64,000 nucleotides of DNA, taken from an uncultured Ruegeria sp. GTDB taxonomy: Bacteria > Pseudomonadota > Alphaproteobacteria > Rhodobacterales > Rhodobacteraceae. The notes under the pieces are model-generated. The model ran no database searches. It was not told the origin of the DNA and saw only the letters and a program-made list of their open reading frames with translations. Location: NCBI RefSeq assembly GCF_947497005.1, contig NZ_CANMFF010000009.1:62001-126000 (forward strand). The letters run 5' to 3'. The position numbers and the translations under genes are program-made. Positions 27,857 to 35,593 of the stretch are shown in pieces; positions within the stretch are counted from its first letter, which is position 1; each line of letters begins with the position of its first letter.

Positions 27857-29224
27857 ATGGCAGAGATTTCCAAGCGCAGGCGCATCTGGGGCTGGTGGTT
27901 CTTTGACTGGGCTGGTCAGCCCTATCACACCCTGTTGGTCACGTTTGTCTTTGGTCCGTATTTCGCCGGAGTGGCGGCGGGCTATTACGCAAATACTGGG
28001 CTGGATGCCGAGGCCGCCGCCGCGCAAGCGCAGACCGTCTGGGCAAACTGCCTGACGATCACCGGGCTGATCATCGCGTTTGGTGCGCCACTGTTGGGGG
28101 CCATGGCGGATGTATCAGGGCGGCGCATCCCGTGGATCTTTGCGTTTTCGGCCATGTATGCGGTCGGTTCTGCTGCGCTTTGGTATACGATGCCCGACGG
28201 CTCGAACATGTGGCTGATGCTGTCAGCATTTGGTCTTGGTTTCGTGGGCGCGGAATATGCGCTGATCTTCATCAACTCACAGTTGCCCGATCTTGGCGAT
28301 GACAGTGAAGTCGGAGAGATCTCAGGTTCCGGCTTTGCCTTTGGCTATTTTGGCGGGCTGATCTCGTTGATAATCATGCTCGCGCTGTTTGTCGAACAAC
28401 CCAATGGCAGAACGTTGATCGGGATAGAGCCCGCCCTTGGTCTGGATGCCTCAACCCGGGAGGGTACGCGTTTTGTCGGTCCCTTCACGGCGGCTTGGTT
28501 CATTCTGTTCATGGTGCCCTATTTCTTGTGGGTCCGCGACGATGAGACAACGAACAAGAAGGGCAGTGTGCGTGAGGCACTGCAATTACTGGCGAAATCA
28601 GTGTCTAATCTGCGCCATCGCGTCAGCCTAGCCACATATCTTGGTTCGTCCATGTTCTACCGCGATGCGCTGAACGGCCTATACGGATTTGGTGGTGTTT
28701 ACGCGCGGCTGGTATTGGAGTGGGACCTGATCAAGATCGGTATCTTCGGGATCGTCAGTGTTCTGGCTTCGGCTATTTTTGCATGGATCGGCGGGAAGGC
28801 GGACAAAAAATACGGTCCTAAACCGGTGATTTTGATGGCCATCTGGGTGCTGATCTTCGTCTGCATCACTGTCGTGTCGATGGACCGGACGCAGGTTTAT
28901 GGCCTTTCCCTGCCCGAAGGGTCAAGCCTGCCCGACTTAGTCTTCTTTGGCTGCGGCGTGCTGATTGGCGGCATGGGCGGCATTCTGCAATCGTCCAGCC
29001 GCTCGATGATGGTGCGCCATACCGACCCCAAAACCCCGGTCGAAAGCTTCGGCCTCTATGGCCTGTCGGGGCGGGCGACCGCTTTTGCTGCGCCTTTGCT
29101 GATCGGAGTGGCAACAACTGTGACCGGAAGCGCGCGTCTGGGGGTGTCACCGATCATTCTGTTGTTTATTCTGGGGCTATTCCTGATGCGTTGGGTCAGA
29201 CCTGAAGGGGATCAGAGCAGATGA
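27857..29224 (+). CDS. MFS transporter, Atg22-like/UMF1 family
   Basis: A 455-residue permease with about 12 hydrophobic helices. The N-terminus (RRIWGWWFFDWAGQPYHTLL) and the loop LGAMADVSGRRIPWIFAFS match the Atg22/UMF1 branch of the major facilitator superfamily, whose substrate in bacteria is unknown. ATG 27857 follows AGAGGCAGAG. The stop overlaps the mepA start as ATGA, so the two are co-translated. Pairing with a murein hydrolase could point to a cell-wall-derived solute, but that is inference. Confidence 0.85.
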   Translation: MAEISKRRRIWGWWFFDWAGQPYHTLLVTFVFGPYFAGVAAGYYANTGLDAEAAAAQAQTVWANCLTITGLIIAFGAPLLGAMADVSGRRIPWIFAFSAMYAVGSAALWYTMPDGSNMWLMLSAFGLGFVGAEYALIFINSQLPDLGDDSEVGEISGSGFAFGYFGGLISLIIMLALFVEQPNGRTLIGIEPALGLDASTREGTRFVGPFTAAWFILFMVPYFLWVRDDETTNKKGSVREALQLLAKSVSNLRHRVSLATYLGSSMFYRDALNGLYGFGGVYARLVLEWDLIKIGIFGIVSVLASAIFAWIGGKADKKYGPKPVILMAIWVLIFVCITVVSMDRTQVYGLSLPEGSSLPDLVFFGCGVLIGGMGGILQSSSRSMMVRHTDPKTPVESFGLYGLSGRATAFAAPLLIGVATTVTGSARLGVSPIILLFILGLFLMRWVRPEGDQSR

Positions 29225-30084
29225 TTTTATTACGTTTTTTGACACTACTGGCAATCATGACGCTGGCGAACACGGCCGCAGCGCAGCCCTTGGCAAAACA
29301 GTTGTTCGGGGCACAGAAAGTAAACTCTCAACAAAAGGCAGCCGCTTTCGGCAGTTATTCGCGTGGATGTGCCGCCGGGTCGGTGCAATTACCGGAAACC
29401 GGGCCGACATGGCAGGCGATGAGGTTGTCCAGGAACCGCAATTGGGGGCATCCACAGGCGATTGATTACGTTCAGGACCTCAGCAAGTTTGCGGCGCGTC
29501 AAAAGGGATGGAATGGTCTCTATGTCGGGGATATCAGCCAGCCTCGGGGTGGGCCAATGACCTCGGGCCACCGCTCGCATCAATTGGGGCTGGATATCGA
29601 TATCTGGATGCTTCCGGGCGATAACATGCGCCTGTCGCGTAAGGTGCGCGAGAATATCTCGTCTATCTCGCTGCGCCGCTCGAACGGCGCTTACGTCAAC
29701 GGCAACTGGACCAAACAACACCATGCGGTTCTGCGTGAAGCCGCAAAAGACAAGCGCGTGGCGCGTATCTTCGTTTTCCCTGGTGCCAAGGTGCAAATGT
29801 GCAACGATGAAAAAGGCAACCGCGCTTACCTGCGCAAGATCAGACCCTGGTGGGGACACCATTACCATTTCCACGTGCGCTTGAAGTGTCCGAGAGGATC
29901 GAAAGGCTGCGTCAATCAGGATCAGCCGCCTAAAGGTGACGGTTGTGCCGAAGCCCGGCAATGGGTCCGCAACATCCTGAATCCGCCGCCGCCTGATCCG
30001 AACGCACCTGCGCCAAAGAAACGCCGGGAATATGTTCTGGCCGATTTGCCGAAACAATGCACCGCCGTTTTGCAATCAAACTGA
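29221..30084 (+). CDS. mepA: Penicillin-insensitive murein endopeptidase
   Basis: A 287-residue MepA with a Sec signal peptide (MILLRFLTLLAIMTLANTAAA). The LAS-metallopeptidase zinc site is present: SGHRSHQLGLDIDIWM (H...D) and WWGHHYHFHVRL (HxH). Conserved cysteines form the MepA disulfides (RGCAAG, CNDEKG, LKCPRG, GCVNQ). It cuts D-Ala-mDAP cross-links in peptidoglycan in the periplasm. The C-terminal 35 residues are Pro-rich (NPPPPDPNAPAP). It overlaps both neighbours (4 nt upstream, 28 nt downstream). Confidence 0.95.
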   Translation: MILLRFLTLLAIMTLANTAAAQPLAKQLFGAQKVNSQQKAAAFGSYSRGCAAGSVQLPETGPTWQAMRLSRNRNWGHPQAIDYVQDLSKFAARQKGWNGLYVGDISQPRGGPMTSGHRSHQLGLDIDIWMLPGDNMRLSRKVRENISSISLRRSNGAYVNGNWTKQHHAVLREAAKDKRVARIFVFPGAKVQMCNDEKGNRAYLRKIRPWWGHHYHFHVRLKCPRGSKGCVNQDQPPKGDGCAEARQWVRNILNPPPPDPNAPAPKKRREYVLADLPKQCTAVLQSN

Positions 30085-30941
30085 CCGCAGCGCTGATACT
30101 GGCCTCGGCGGCCTTGGGAGTGGATGTAAAGACAGCCACTCACCAAAGCAGTTTCGCATGGCGCCATCAGGCGGATTGGTTTGGCGGGTTTTCGGCGCTT
30201 CACATCTCGGACAACGGACGCCAGATGATTGCGCTCAGCGACCGGGCAAGGCTTGTGACCGCGCGCATTGAGCGGAGCGGGGGCGAGGTCGTCGGCATTC
30301 GCCTTCTTGGGAAATGGCCGGTTCTGTCCAGCAAAGGGCGCATCATGTCCGGGGGTGTCGGTGATTCAGAAGGGATAGCGGTGGCACCTGATGGTGGGTT
30401 CTATATCTCTTTCGAAGGGGTGCATCGTGTCGCCTATTATTCCGGACCGGGCAAAAAAGCGCGCGTATTGCCGCGCCCGCAGGCGTTTCAAAACCTCTCT
30501 GAAAACGGCTCCTTTGAAGGTCTGGCCATCGACGCAACCGGGCGGCTTTACACCATGCCGGAAAAAAACCGCACTGCCCAGGGGGACATTCCCGTCTATC
30601 GCTGGAATGGTCATAGCTGGTCGACCCCCTTTGCCCTGCCTCAACGTGGTTGGTTTAAGCCGGTCGCCGCTGATTTCGGTCCCGATGGACGGTTTTACAT
30701 GCTGGAACGCAAGCTCTCAGCTATCGGATTTCGCTCGCGCCTGCGGCGATGGGATCTGACGGATGACTTGCCAAACACTGAGGAGATCCTGTTCGAAACC
30801 GGAACTGGTGCTCATGACAACCTCGAAGGTTTGTCGGTCTGGCGCGATGGACAGGGCCGTTTGCGGGCCACGATGATCTCGGATGACAACTTTCTGGCAC
30901 TGCAACGGACCGAGCTGGTGGAATACCTGCTGCCCGATTGA
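30057..30941 (+). CDS. Esterase-like activity of phytase family protein
   Basis: A 294-residue secreted protein starting inside mepA (28-nt overlap, different frame), with an N-terminal signal (FAIKLTAALILASAALGVD). The repeats WFGGFSALHISDNGRQMIALSD, VGDSEGIAVAPDGGFYISFEG, SFEGLAIDATGRLY and DNLEGLSVWRDGQGRLR are the beta-propeller blades of the esterase-like phytase family. Its reaction is not established. Position after mepA suggests an envelope role. Confidence 0.82.
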   Translation: MHRRFAIKLTAALILASAALGVDVKTATHQSSFAWRHQADWFGGFSALHISDNGRQMIALSDRARLVTARIERSGGEVVGIRLLGKWPVLSSKGRIMSGGVGDSEGIAVAPDGGFYISFEGVHRVAYYSGPGKKARVLPRPQAFQNLSENGSFEGLAIDATGRLYTMPEKNRTAQGDIPVYRWNGHSWSTPFALPQRGWFKPVAADFGPDGRFYMLERKLSAIGFRSRLRRWDLTDDLPNTEEILFETGTGAHDNLEGLSVWRDGQGRLRATMISDDNFLALQRTELVEYLLPD

Positions 30942-31031
30942 CACGAGGCAGATGAGGGTCTAAACGCACGGCTTGCCTTGGGACGGTCCCTTGGCCAAGT
31001 CGCCGCTACCTTGTCAAAACGGGCATCAAAT

Positions 31032-31676
31032 ATGCAACGCAGCTTTTTTCCCGGCATCCTTGCCATGGCCACAATTGTTGTGGCTTCAAACATTCTGGTC
31101 CAGTTCCTGATCCTTGACGGGCTGCTGACCTGGGGTGCATTCACCTATCCGCTGGCCTTTCTGGTCACCGACATCATGAATCGCGTTTATGGTGTGGCCA
31201 CGGCCCGCAAGGTTGTGTTTGCCGGGTTTGTCACCGGTATCATCTGCTCGCTGATCGGCAGCCAGATCATGTTGCAGGGCGACGGCTTTACCTATGCCGC
31301 CGTACCGTTGCGGATCGCTATTGCATCAGGCACGGCGTTCCTGATCGCGCAGCTGACCGATGTCACAGTGTTCAACGCGATGCGCGGCGGCCGTTGGTGG
31401 CGCGCGCCGCTGGTTTCGACGCTGGTCGGCTCGGCGCTGGATACCGCTTTGTTCTTCACCATTGCCTTCTCGGCCTCGGTCACCTTCTTCGGAGCCAATG
31501 CAGACGCCGCAATCAACTGGGCGTGGGAGCCCGTGCCCTTCATGCTGTCGGGCCCGATGGCCCCCCTGTGGGTCACGTTGGCATTCGCGGACTGGCTGGT
31601 GAAACTGTCGCTGGCTCTGATTGCGCTGATCCCATTTAAGATGATCGTTTCCCGTCTGACTGTTCAGCCTGCGTAA
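31032..31676 (+). CDS. yhhQ: Queuosine precursor transporter (VUT family, YhhQ)
   Basis: A 214-residue protein with about six TM helices. SNILVQF, then LTWGAFTYPLAFLVTDIMNRVYG and ARKVVFAGF are the hallmark of YhhQ, which imports 7-cyano-7-deazaguanine in E. coli. Family-like length and starts favour ATG 31032; an upstream TTG at 30978 would add 18 polar residues. I looked for a preQ1 riboswitch in the 90-nt upstream gap and saw none. It ends 75 nt before the leader-like element in front of arfB. Confidence 0.88.
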   Translation: MQRSFFPGILAMATIVVASNILVQFLILDGLLTWGAFTYPLAFLVTDIMNRVYGVATARKVVFAGFVTGIICSLIGSQIMLQGDGFTYAAVPLRIAIASGTAFLIAQLTDVTVFNAMRGGRWWRAPLVSTLVGSALDTALFFTIAFSASVTFFGANADAAINWAWEPVPFMLSGPMAPLWVTLAFADWLVKLSLALIALIPFKMIVSRLTVQPA

Positions 31677-31695
31677 AAAAGTTCTTTGAGAATGG

Positions 31696-31706
31696 CACAA
31701 GTTGTG
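31696..31706. promoter_or_regulatory. 11-nt palindrome CACAA-G-TTGTG upstream of the 31752 leader
   Basis: CACAA, one G, TTGTG is a perfect inverted repeat 31-41 nt before the extended ribosome-binding site. It could be a small operator or part of a 5' stem. I found no convincing -35/-10 pair around it. Confidence 0.25.
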
Positions 31707-31736
31707 TCACGCTTCTTTTTAACCGCAACAGATAGA

Positions 31737-31752
31737 AAAGGAGGTGATCCAG
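31737..31752 (+). promoter_or_regulatory. Exceptionally long Shine-Dalgarno sequence
   Basis: AAAGGAGGTGATCCAG is 16 consecutive nt complementary to the conserved 3' end of 16S rRNA (CTGGATCACCTCCTTT). Ordinary sites match 4-7 nt. It ends at the first base of a GTG codon at 31752; the GGAGG core is 7 nt before it. Bases 31739-31745 (AGGAGGT) can also pair with ACCTCCT at 31863-31869, which would hide the site. Confidence 0.75.
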
Positions 31753-31808
31753 TGTCGAGAAAGAGATTGGAGAGAGGTGTCGGAACAACCGGGGGGATCG
31801 CCTGTTAG
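31752..31808 (+). CDS. 18-codon leader peptide candidate upstream of arfB
   Basis: GTG-initiated frame of 18 codons, peptide MSRKRLERGVGTTGGIAC. It follows the 16-nt Shine-Dalgarno match at an ideal spacing. Three of the first eight codons are AGA, which is rare in high-GC Alphaproteobacteria, followed by GGA, ACA and GGG-GGG. The stop TAG is followed directly by a hairpin and then a terminator, with arfB 25-26 nt past that. Layout is that of an attenuation leader, but conservation must be tested. I do not recognise the peptide. Confidence 0.5.
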   Translation: MSRKRLERGVGTTGGIAC

Positions 31809-31810
31809 GG

Positions 31811-31840
31811 CAGCCCTTGGCGGAGCGCTCGCTCCGGCTG
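31811..31840 (+). promoter_or_regulatory. Hairpin after the leader stop codon
   Basis: CGGAGC-GCTC-GCTCCG is a perfect 6-bp stem with a 4-nt loop. It can be extended by CAGC (31811-31814) pairing with GCTG (31837-31840) across a bulge. The left flank GCCCTT (31813-31818) can instead pair with AAGGGC (31879-31884), the 5' arm of the terminator, which would be an antiterminator. Confidence 0.45.
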
Positions 31841-31878
31841 GTCGATTGATCTAACCGACCCGACCTCCTGAACTTTCG

Positions 31879-31913
31879 AAGGGCCGTCCCGCCGGGGCGG
31901 CCCTTTCTGTTTC
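31879..31913 (+). terminator. Strong intrinsic terminator just before arfB
   Basis: A 12-bp stem (31879-31890 with 31894-31905, one G.U pair, 3-nt GCC loop) is followed by TTCTGTTT. It lies only 25 nt before the arfB start, so transcripts from upstream must read through it to express arfB. Confidence 0.8.
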
Positions 31914-31938
31914 CATCTATGCCCTATAAGGTCGCGCC

Positions 31939-32358
31939 ATGTTGCGCATCACCGACGATATCATCCTGCAAGACTGGGAAATGACCGAAAGCTTTGTCCG
32001 CTCTTCCGGTCCTGGTGGGCAGAACGTCAACAAGGTCTCAACCGCTGTTGAGTTGCGATTTGAGGCTGCGCGCTCGCCTTCTTTACCCGATCCGGTCAAG
32101 ACCAGGCTTAAACGGCTGGCCGGACGACGCTGGACCAAGGATGGCGCGATCATCATCCAGTGCGAAGAAACACGTTCGCAAGCCCGCAACCGGGAAATTG
32201 CGCGAACAAGGCTGGCTGAACTGATCGGCCGCGCGCTTGTAAAACCCAAACGGCGGATCGCAACAAAACCCACTTATGGCTCGGTCAAACGCCGGCTTGC
32301 TGCGAAAAAGGCCCGAGGCGACGTCAAAACGCTGCGGGGCAAAGTGTCCGAAGATTGA
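31939..32358 (+). CDS. arfB: Alternative ribosome-rescue factor ArfB (peptidyl-tRNA hydrolase)
   Basis: A 139-residue protein with the release-factor catalytic GGQ motif in VRSSGPGGQNVNKVSTAVELRF (about residues 20-40) and the basic C-terminal tail (KPKRRIATKPTYGSVKRRLAAKKA) that enters the empty mRNA channel. It frees ribosomes stalled on mRNAs lacking a stop codon, as backup to tmRNA-SmpB; smpB itself is 3.6 kb away in this window. The ATG at 31939 has no good ribosome-binding site (GGTCGCGCC). Expression may depend on readthrough of the terminator directly upstream. Confidence 0.94.
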   Translation: MLRITDDIILQDWEMTESFVRSSGPGGQNVNKVSTAVELRFEAARSPSLPDPVKTRLKRLAGRRWTKDGAIIIQCEETRSQARNREIARTRLAELIGRALVKPKRRIATKPTYGSVKRRLAAKKARGDVKTLRGKVSED

Positions 32359-32418
32359 TCTGGCATCTTGTCGGGGCGTTGATAGTCTGACCTTCAAAAG
32401 CTGTTGGAGGGTAACGCC

Positions 32419-33165
32419 ATGAGGCTGGAGGGAAAAACCGCAATCGTCACGGGCGGAGCATCTGGATTTGGCGCAGGGATCGTGCAGAAGTTCCTGACCG
32501 AAGGCGCGCGCGTCATGATTGCGGACATTAACGGCGACGCAGCGAACGAATTAGCAGCGCAGCTAGGTTCCGACGCAGTGGCGCAACAGGTCGACGTGAG
32601 CAACGGCGCTTCGGTTCAAAAGATGGCGGATACGGCGCTCGCAACATTCGGGCAGCTGGATATTCTGGTAAACAATGCAGGCGTTACCCATCTGCCAACA
32701 CCGCTCGAAGATGTCAGCGAAGAAGATTTCGACCATGTTTTCAATGTGAACATGAAGTCCGTTTATCTGACTGCCCGTAATTTGGTTCCGTATATGAAGG
32801 CACGGGGTGCGGGGGCAATCCTAAACGTCGCATCCACCGCTGGCCTGTCACCGCGCCCCAATCTGAACTGGTACAACGCGTCCAAGGGCTGGATGATTAC
32901 TGCAACCAAAACCATGGCGGTCGAGCTGGCTCCCACCGGTGTGCGCGTGAATGCGATTTGTCCGGTGGCGGGCGAAACGCCGCTGCTGAAATCCTTTATG
33001 GGCGAAGACACACCTGAAATCCGCGCCAAGTTCCTGTCGACCATTCCATTGGGCCGCTTTTCAACCCCTGAAGACATGGCCAACGCTGCCTGTTTCCTGT
33101 GCTCGGACGAGGCCAGCATGATCACCGGCACCGCGCTTGAAGTCGACGGCGGCCGATGCATCTGA
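32419..33165 (+). CDS. SDR family oxidoreductase
   Basis: A 248-residue classical short-chain dehydrogenase. NAD(P)-binding TGGASGFGAGI near residue 12, acidic residue after strand 2 (MIADINGD, favouring NAD), NNAGVTH, catalytic Ser in NVASTAG and Tyr-Lys in WYNASKGW, and the C-terminal EVDGGRCI. ATG 32419 has GGAGG 8 nt upstream; TTG 32404 is rejected. Resembles FabG/glucose dehydrogenase-type enzymes; substrate unknown. Confidence 0.9.
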   Translation: MRLEGKTAIVTGGASGFGAGIVQKFLTEGARVMIADINGDAANELAAQLGSDAVAQQVDVSNGASVQKMADTALATFGQLDILVNNAGVTHLPTPLEDVSEEDFDHVFNVNMKSVYLTARNLVPYMKARGAGAILNVASTAGLSPRPNLNWYNASKGWMITATKTMAVELAPTGVRVNAICPVAGETPLLKSFMGEDTPEIRAKFLSTIPLGRFSTPEDMANAACFLCSDEASMITGTALEVDGGRCI

Positions 33166-33172
33166 TCCGCGC

Positions 33173-33190
33173 TTCATCTGGCCAAAAATA
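33173..33190 (+). repeat. Short dispersed 3'-end motif, copy 2
   Basis: TTCATCTGGCCAAAAATA, 8 nt after the SDR stop codon. It matches 17 of 18 bases with positions 24414-24431, which span the stop of the histidine kinase gene. Both copies are followed by GC-rich inverted repeats (here GCGCG-CATCAG-CGCGC, near 33207-33222). Confidence 0.5.
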
Positions 33191-33247
33191 TCCCTGCCGG
33201 AGGCAGCGCGCATCAGCGCGCTTTCCCGCCAAACCATCGAGATTTAC

Positions 33248-34264
33248 ATGACCCCTGGACCAAGAAACCTGATCACGGATGTTCCCGGCCTGATGGTCGG
33301 AAATGCTCAGGACGCCGCTTTGAAATCCGGTACGACTGTCCTGACGGCCAAAGACCCGTTCGTGGCATCGGTCCATGTTATGGGCGGCGCGCCGGGAACG
33401 CGTGAAACGGATCTTCTCGCGCCTGACAAGACAGTCACCCACGTGGACGCGATATCGCTGTCCGGGGGTTCGGCTTTCGGGTTGGACGCCTGCTCGGGTG
33501 TTTCAGACGCGCTGCGGCAACAGGGCCGCGGTTTTCCGGTTGGGAGCGCTGTGGTCCCCCTTGTTCCTGGGGCGATCCTGTTTGATCTTCTTAATGGTGG
33601 CGACAAAACCTGGGATGAAAACCCCTATCGCGCATTGGGGTACGCCGCCTTCCAAGCCGCGTCGGACCAGTTTGACCTTGGTACCGCTGGCGCGGGCACA
33701 GGGGCACTGGCGGCCATGCACAAAGGCGGGCTGGGCTCTGCCTCGCTTGTCTTGGACAGCGGTGTCACCGTTGGCGCACTTGTTGCTGTCAACCCGCTGG
33801 GAAGCGTGACCACGCCGGGCGACCGGCATTTCTGGGCAGCCCCATTTGAGGTGAACGGCGAATTCGGAGGATTAGGGCCGGATTCCAGTGCGGGTCTCGG
33901 CTATCCGACAGCCAGTCGCAAGGCGCAAGTGATGCAGTCGGCCAATCCGGACAAGACCAATACCACGATTGCCATCGTTGCGACTGATGCTGCTCTGACC
34001 AAACCTCAATGCCAGAGGCTGGCCGTTGCTGCCCATGACGGTATTGCGCGCGCCATTGTACCCGCCCACACGCCGGGGGATGGCGATCTGGTGTTCGGGG
34101 TCAGCACGGGCGCGCGGAAGATCACCTCTGATACAGAACCGGGTGTCATCGGGCATGCCGCTTCGATTTGTCTGGCGCGGGCCATTGCTCGGGCCGTTTA
34201 TCTGGCGACTCCGGAAGCAGGCGATCTATTGCGCTGCTGGTCCGGGGTACATGACAAAAGTTAA
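33248..34264 (+). CDS. P1 family peptidase (DmpA/S58-like N-terminal nucleophile hydrolase)
   Basis: A 338-residue protein of the DmpA/beta-peptidyl aminopeptidase family. It opens with LITDVPGLMVGNAQD, has GGSAFGLDACSGV, and contains KGGLGSAS, where autocleavage between Gly and Ser would expose the nucleophilic Ser of the beta chain. TNTTIAIVATDA and AHDGIARAI complete the fold. These enzymes cleave N-terminal D- or beta-amino acids from peptides. ATG 33248 is chosen because family members start at TPGPRN-like residues; the longer frame from 33137 runs through the dispersed motif. It follows the SDR gene by 82 nt. Confidence 0.88.
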   Translation: MTPGPRNLITDVPGLMVGNAQDAALKSGTTVLTAKDPFVASVHVMGGAPGTRETDLLAPDKTVTHVDAISLSGGSAFGLDACSGVSDALRQQGRGFPVGSAVVPLVPGAILFDLLNGGDKTWDENPYRALGYAAFQAASDQFDLGTAGAGTGALAAMHKGGLGSASLVLDSGVTVGALVAVNPLGSVTTPGDRHFWAAPFEVNGEFGGLGPDSSAGLGYPTASRKAQVMQSANPDKTNTTIAIVATDAALTKPQCQRLAVAAHDGIARAIVPAHTPGDGDLVFGVSTGARKITSDTEPGVIGHAASICLARAIARAVYLATPEAGDLLRCWSGVHDKS

Positions 34265-34378
34265 GGACACCCTATTTGTCGCAGTGGCACAGTATCTGCG
34301 CGCGGCAATCTGCGCGTTGACTCTTTTTTGCGCCGACGATCCATTCGGTGCAGCCAAATTTGTATCGGAGCAAAAGCT

Positions 34379-34792
34379 ATGAATCGCATCCTCGCTACCG
34401 CAATCGTCGGCCTTCTGGCCCTACCCGCCTATGCTGAAGGCGACGCTGAGGCTGGTAAGAAGACCTTCAACAAATGCAAGTCCTGCCACATGATCGCCGA
34501 CCCTGAAGGCGAAGTGATCGTCAAGGGCGGCAAAACTGGCCCGAACCTTTTCGGCATTGACGGTCGCACCGCCGGGACCTTTGAAGGTTTCAAGTACGGT
34601 GACAGCATTGTTGCCGCAGGTGAGAATGGTCTGGTTTGGGACGAGGCAACATTTGTCGAGTACTCGCAGGACCCCAAGGCCTTCCTGAAATCCTATCTGG
34701 ATGACACGGCTGCCAAGTCGAAAATGACCTTCAAGCTGAAAAAAGGCGGTGAAGACGTGTATGCTTACATCGTCAGCGTGTCGGGCGAATAA
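34379..34792 (+). CDS. cycA: Cytochrome c2 (c-type cytochrome, CycA-like)
   Basis: A 137-residue class I cytochrome c. Signal peptide MNRILATAIVGLLALPAYA; heme site CKSCH (Cys 33, Cys 36, His 37); distal Met about residue 116 in KSKMTF. The blocks GGKTGPNLFGIDGRTAGT and FLKSYLDDTAAKSKM follow Rhodobacter cytochrome c2 closely. It shuttles electrons in the periplasm between the bc1 complex and terminal oxidases. GGAG lies 10 nt before ATG 34379. Two hairpins follow the gene. Confidence 0.92.
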   Translation: MNRILATAIVGLLALPAYAEGDAEAGKKTFNKCKSCHMIADPEGEVIVKGGKTGPNLFGIDGRTAGTFEGFKYGDSIVAAGENGLVWDEATFVEYSQDPKAFLKSYLDDTAAKSKMTFKLKKGGEDVYAYIVSVSGE

Positions 34793-34801
34793 CAACTGAT
34801 A

Positions 34802-34819
34802 TTGTGCACCTTTGCACAA
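34802..34819 (+). terminator. First hairpin downstream of cytochrome c2
   Basis: TTGTGC-ACCTTT-GCACAA is a 6-bp perfect stem with a 6-nt loop, 9 nt after the stop codon. AT-rich base; possibly part of a two-hairpin termination or 3'-end stabilising region. Confidence 0.4.
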
Positions 34820-34822
34820 GGA

Positions 34823-34851
34823 CCAAAGGCCGCAGCCCCTGCGGCCTTTGG
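34823..34851. terminator. Main hairpin downstream of cytochrome c2
   Basis: A perfect 13-bp stem (CCAAAGGCCGCAG paired with CTGCGGCCTTTGG) around a CCC loop. The descending arm contains only TTT and there is no long T-run after it. It is very stable and sits 30 nt past the cytochrome stop. Confidence 0.7.
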
Positions 34852-34992
34852 TGCGATTGATACTAAAGTAGAACATTGCCACTTTGGTATCTGACGGCAA
34901 GCCGCAGAGTTCGCCGCAACGCCAAGCCGCAACGGCAACAGCTAAACCCAACATCAGCGCCCGCCAGGCGGATTGGCAGCAGGAGAGGACAG

Positions 34993-35535
34993 ATGGGCAT
35001 TATGATCCCGGCCTGGGTCGATGGTGAATTGACCCCTGTAGACAAGCTCGAAGCCCATGAAAAAGGGCTTAAGCACAAGGCCGTGTCCGTCTTTGTTGTG
35101 CGGGGTACAGAAATTCTGTTGCAACGCCGCGCATTGGGCAAATACCACACGCCCGGGCTGTGGGCGAACACCTGCTGCACGCACCCGGATTGGGACGAAA
35201 GCTCCTCTACCTGTGCTGTGCGCCGCCTGCGCGAAGAGCTTGGGATCACCGGCCTTTATCCCGAATATCGTCACCGTCTGGAATATCACGCCGATGTCGG
35301 CAACAGCATGGTAGAAAATGAGGTTGTCGACGTCTTTCTGGCGCATGTACGTGGGCCGCTGAAAATCGAGCCTAACCCTGACGAAGTCATGGACATCCGT
35401 TGGATCGATTACCACGATCTGCTGGCCGAGGTGAAACGTCATCCGGACCGGTTTACGCCCTGGTTGAAGATATACCTTCACAACCACGCCGACACGATTT
35501 TTGGCCCTGATCTGATCATTTCGGCCAAATCCTGA
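34993..35535 (+). CDS. idi: Isopentenyl-diphosphate isomerase, type I
   Basis: A 180-residue Nudix-fold enzyme. [10 protein letters not shown] contains the active-site Cys, RRLREELGI the Nudix helix with catalytic Glu, and [17 protein letters not shown] the later strands. It interconverts isopentenyl and dimethylallyl diphosphate, the starting step for carotenoids, ubiquinone and bacteriochlorophyll side chains. ATG 34993 has AGGAGAGGA just upstream; the in-frame sequence before it overlaps the intergenic region and is not coding. No other isoprenoid gene is adjacent. Confidence 0.95.
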   Translation: MGIMIPAWVDGELTPVDKLEAHEKGLKHKAVSVFVVRGTEILLQRRALGKYHTPGLWANTCCTHPDWDESSSTCAVRRLREELGITGLYPEYRHRLEYHADVGNSMVENEVVDVFLAHVRGPLKIEPNPDEVMDIRWIDYHDLLAEVKRHPDRFTPWLKIYLHNHADTIFGPDLIISAKS

Positions 35536-35563
35536 TGCCCTTCGGAAATCCTTGCCTTGCAAG

Positions 35564-35579
35564 GGCGGCTCAAGCCGCC
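35564..35579. terminator. Hairpin between idi and smpB
   Basis: GGCGGCT-CA-AGCCGCC is a perfect 7-bp stem, 29 nt after the idi stop and 14 nt before smpB. No T-run. It may separate the two genes or affect smpB translation. Confidence 0.4.
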
Positions 35580-35593
35580 TAAATCAACGCGTC

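Noticed and set aside
30942..31031. preQ1 riboswitch before the queuosine-precursor transporter
   Set aside because: No preQ1-I type stem with the short A-rich tail is visible in this 90-nt gap.
31737..31752. Fragment of a 16S rRNA gene on the minus strand
   Set aside because: The match stops at 16 nt and falls at exact ribosome-binding spacing before a GTG, so a Shine-Dalgarno sequence is the simpler reading.
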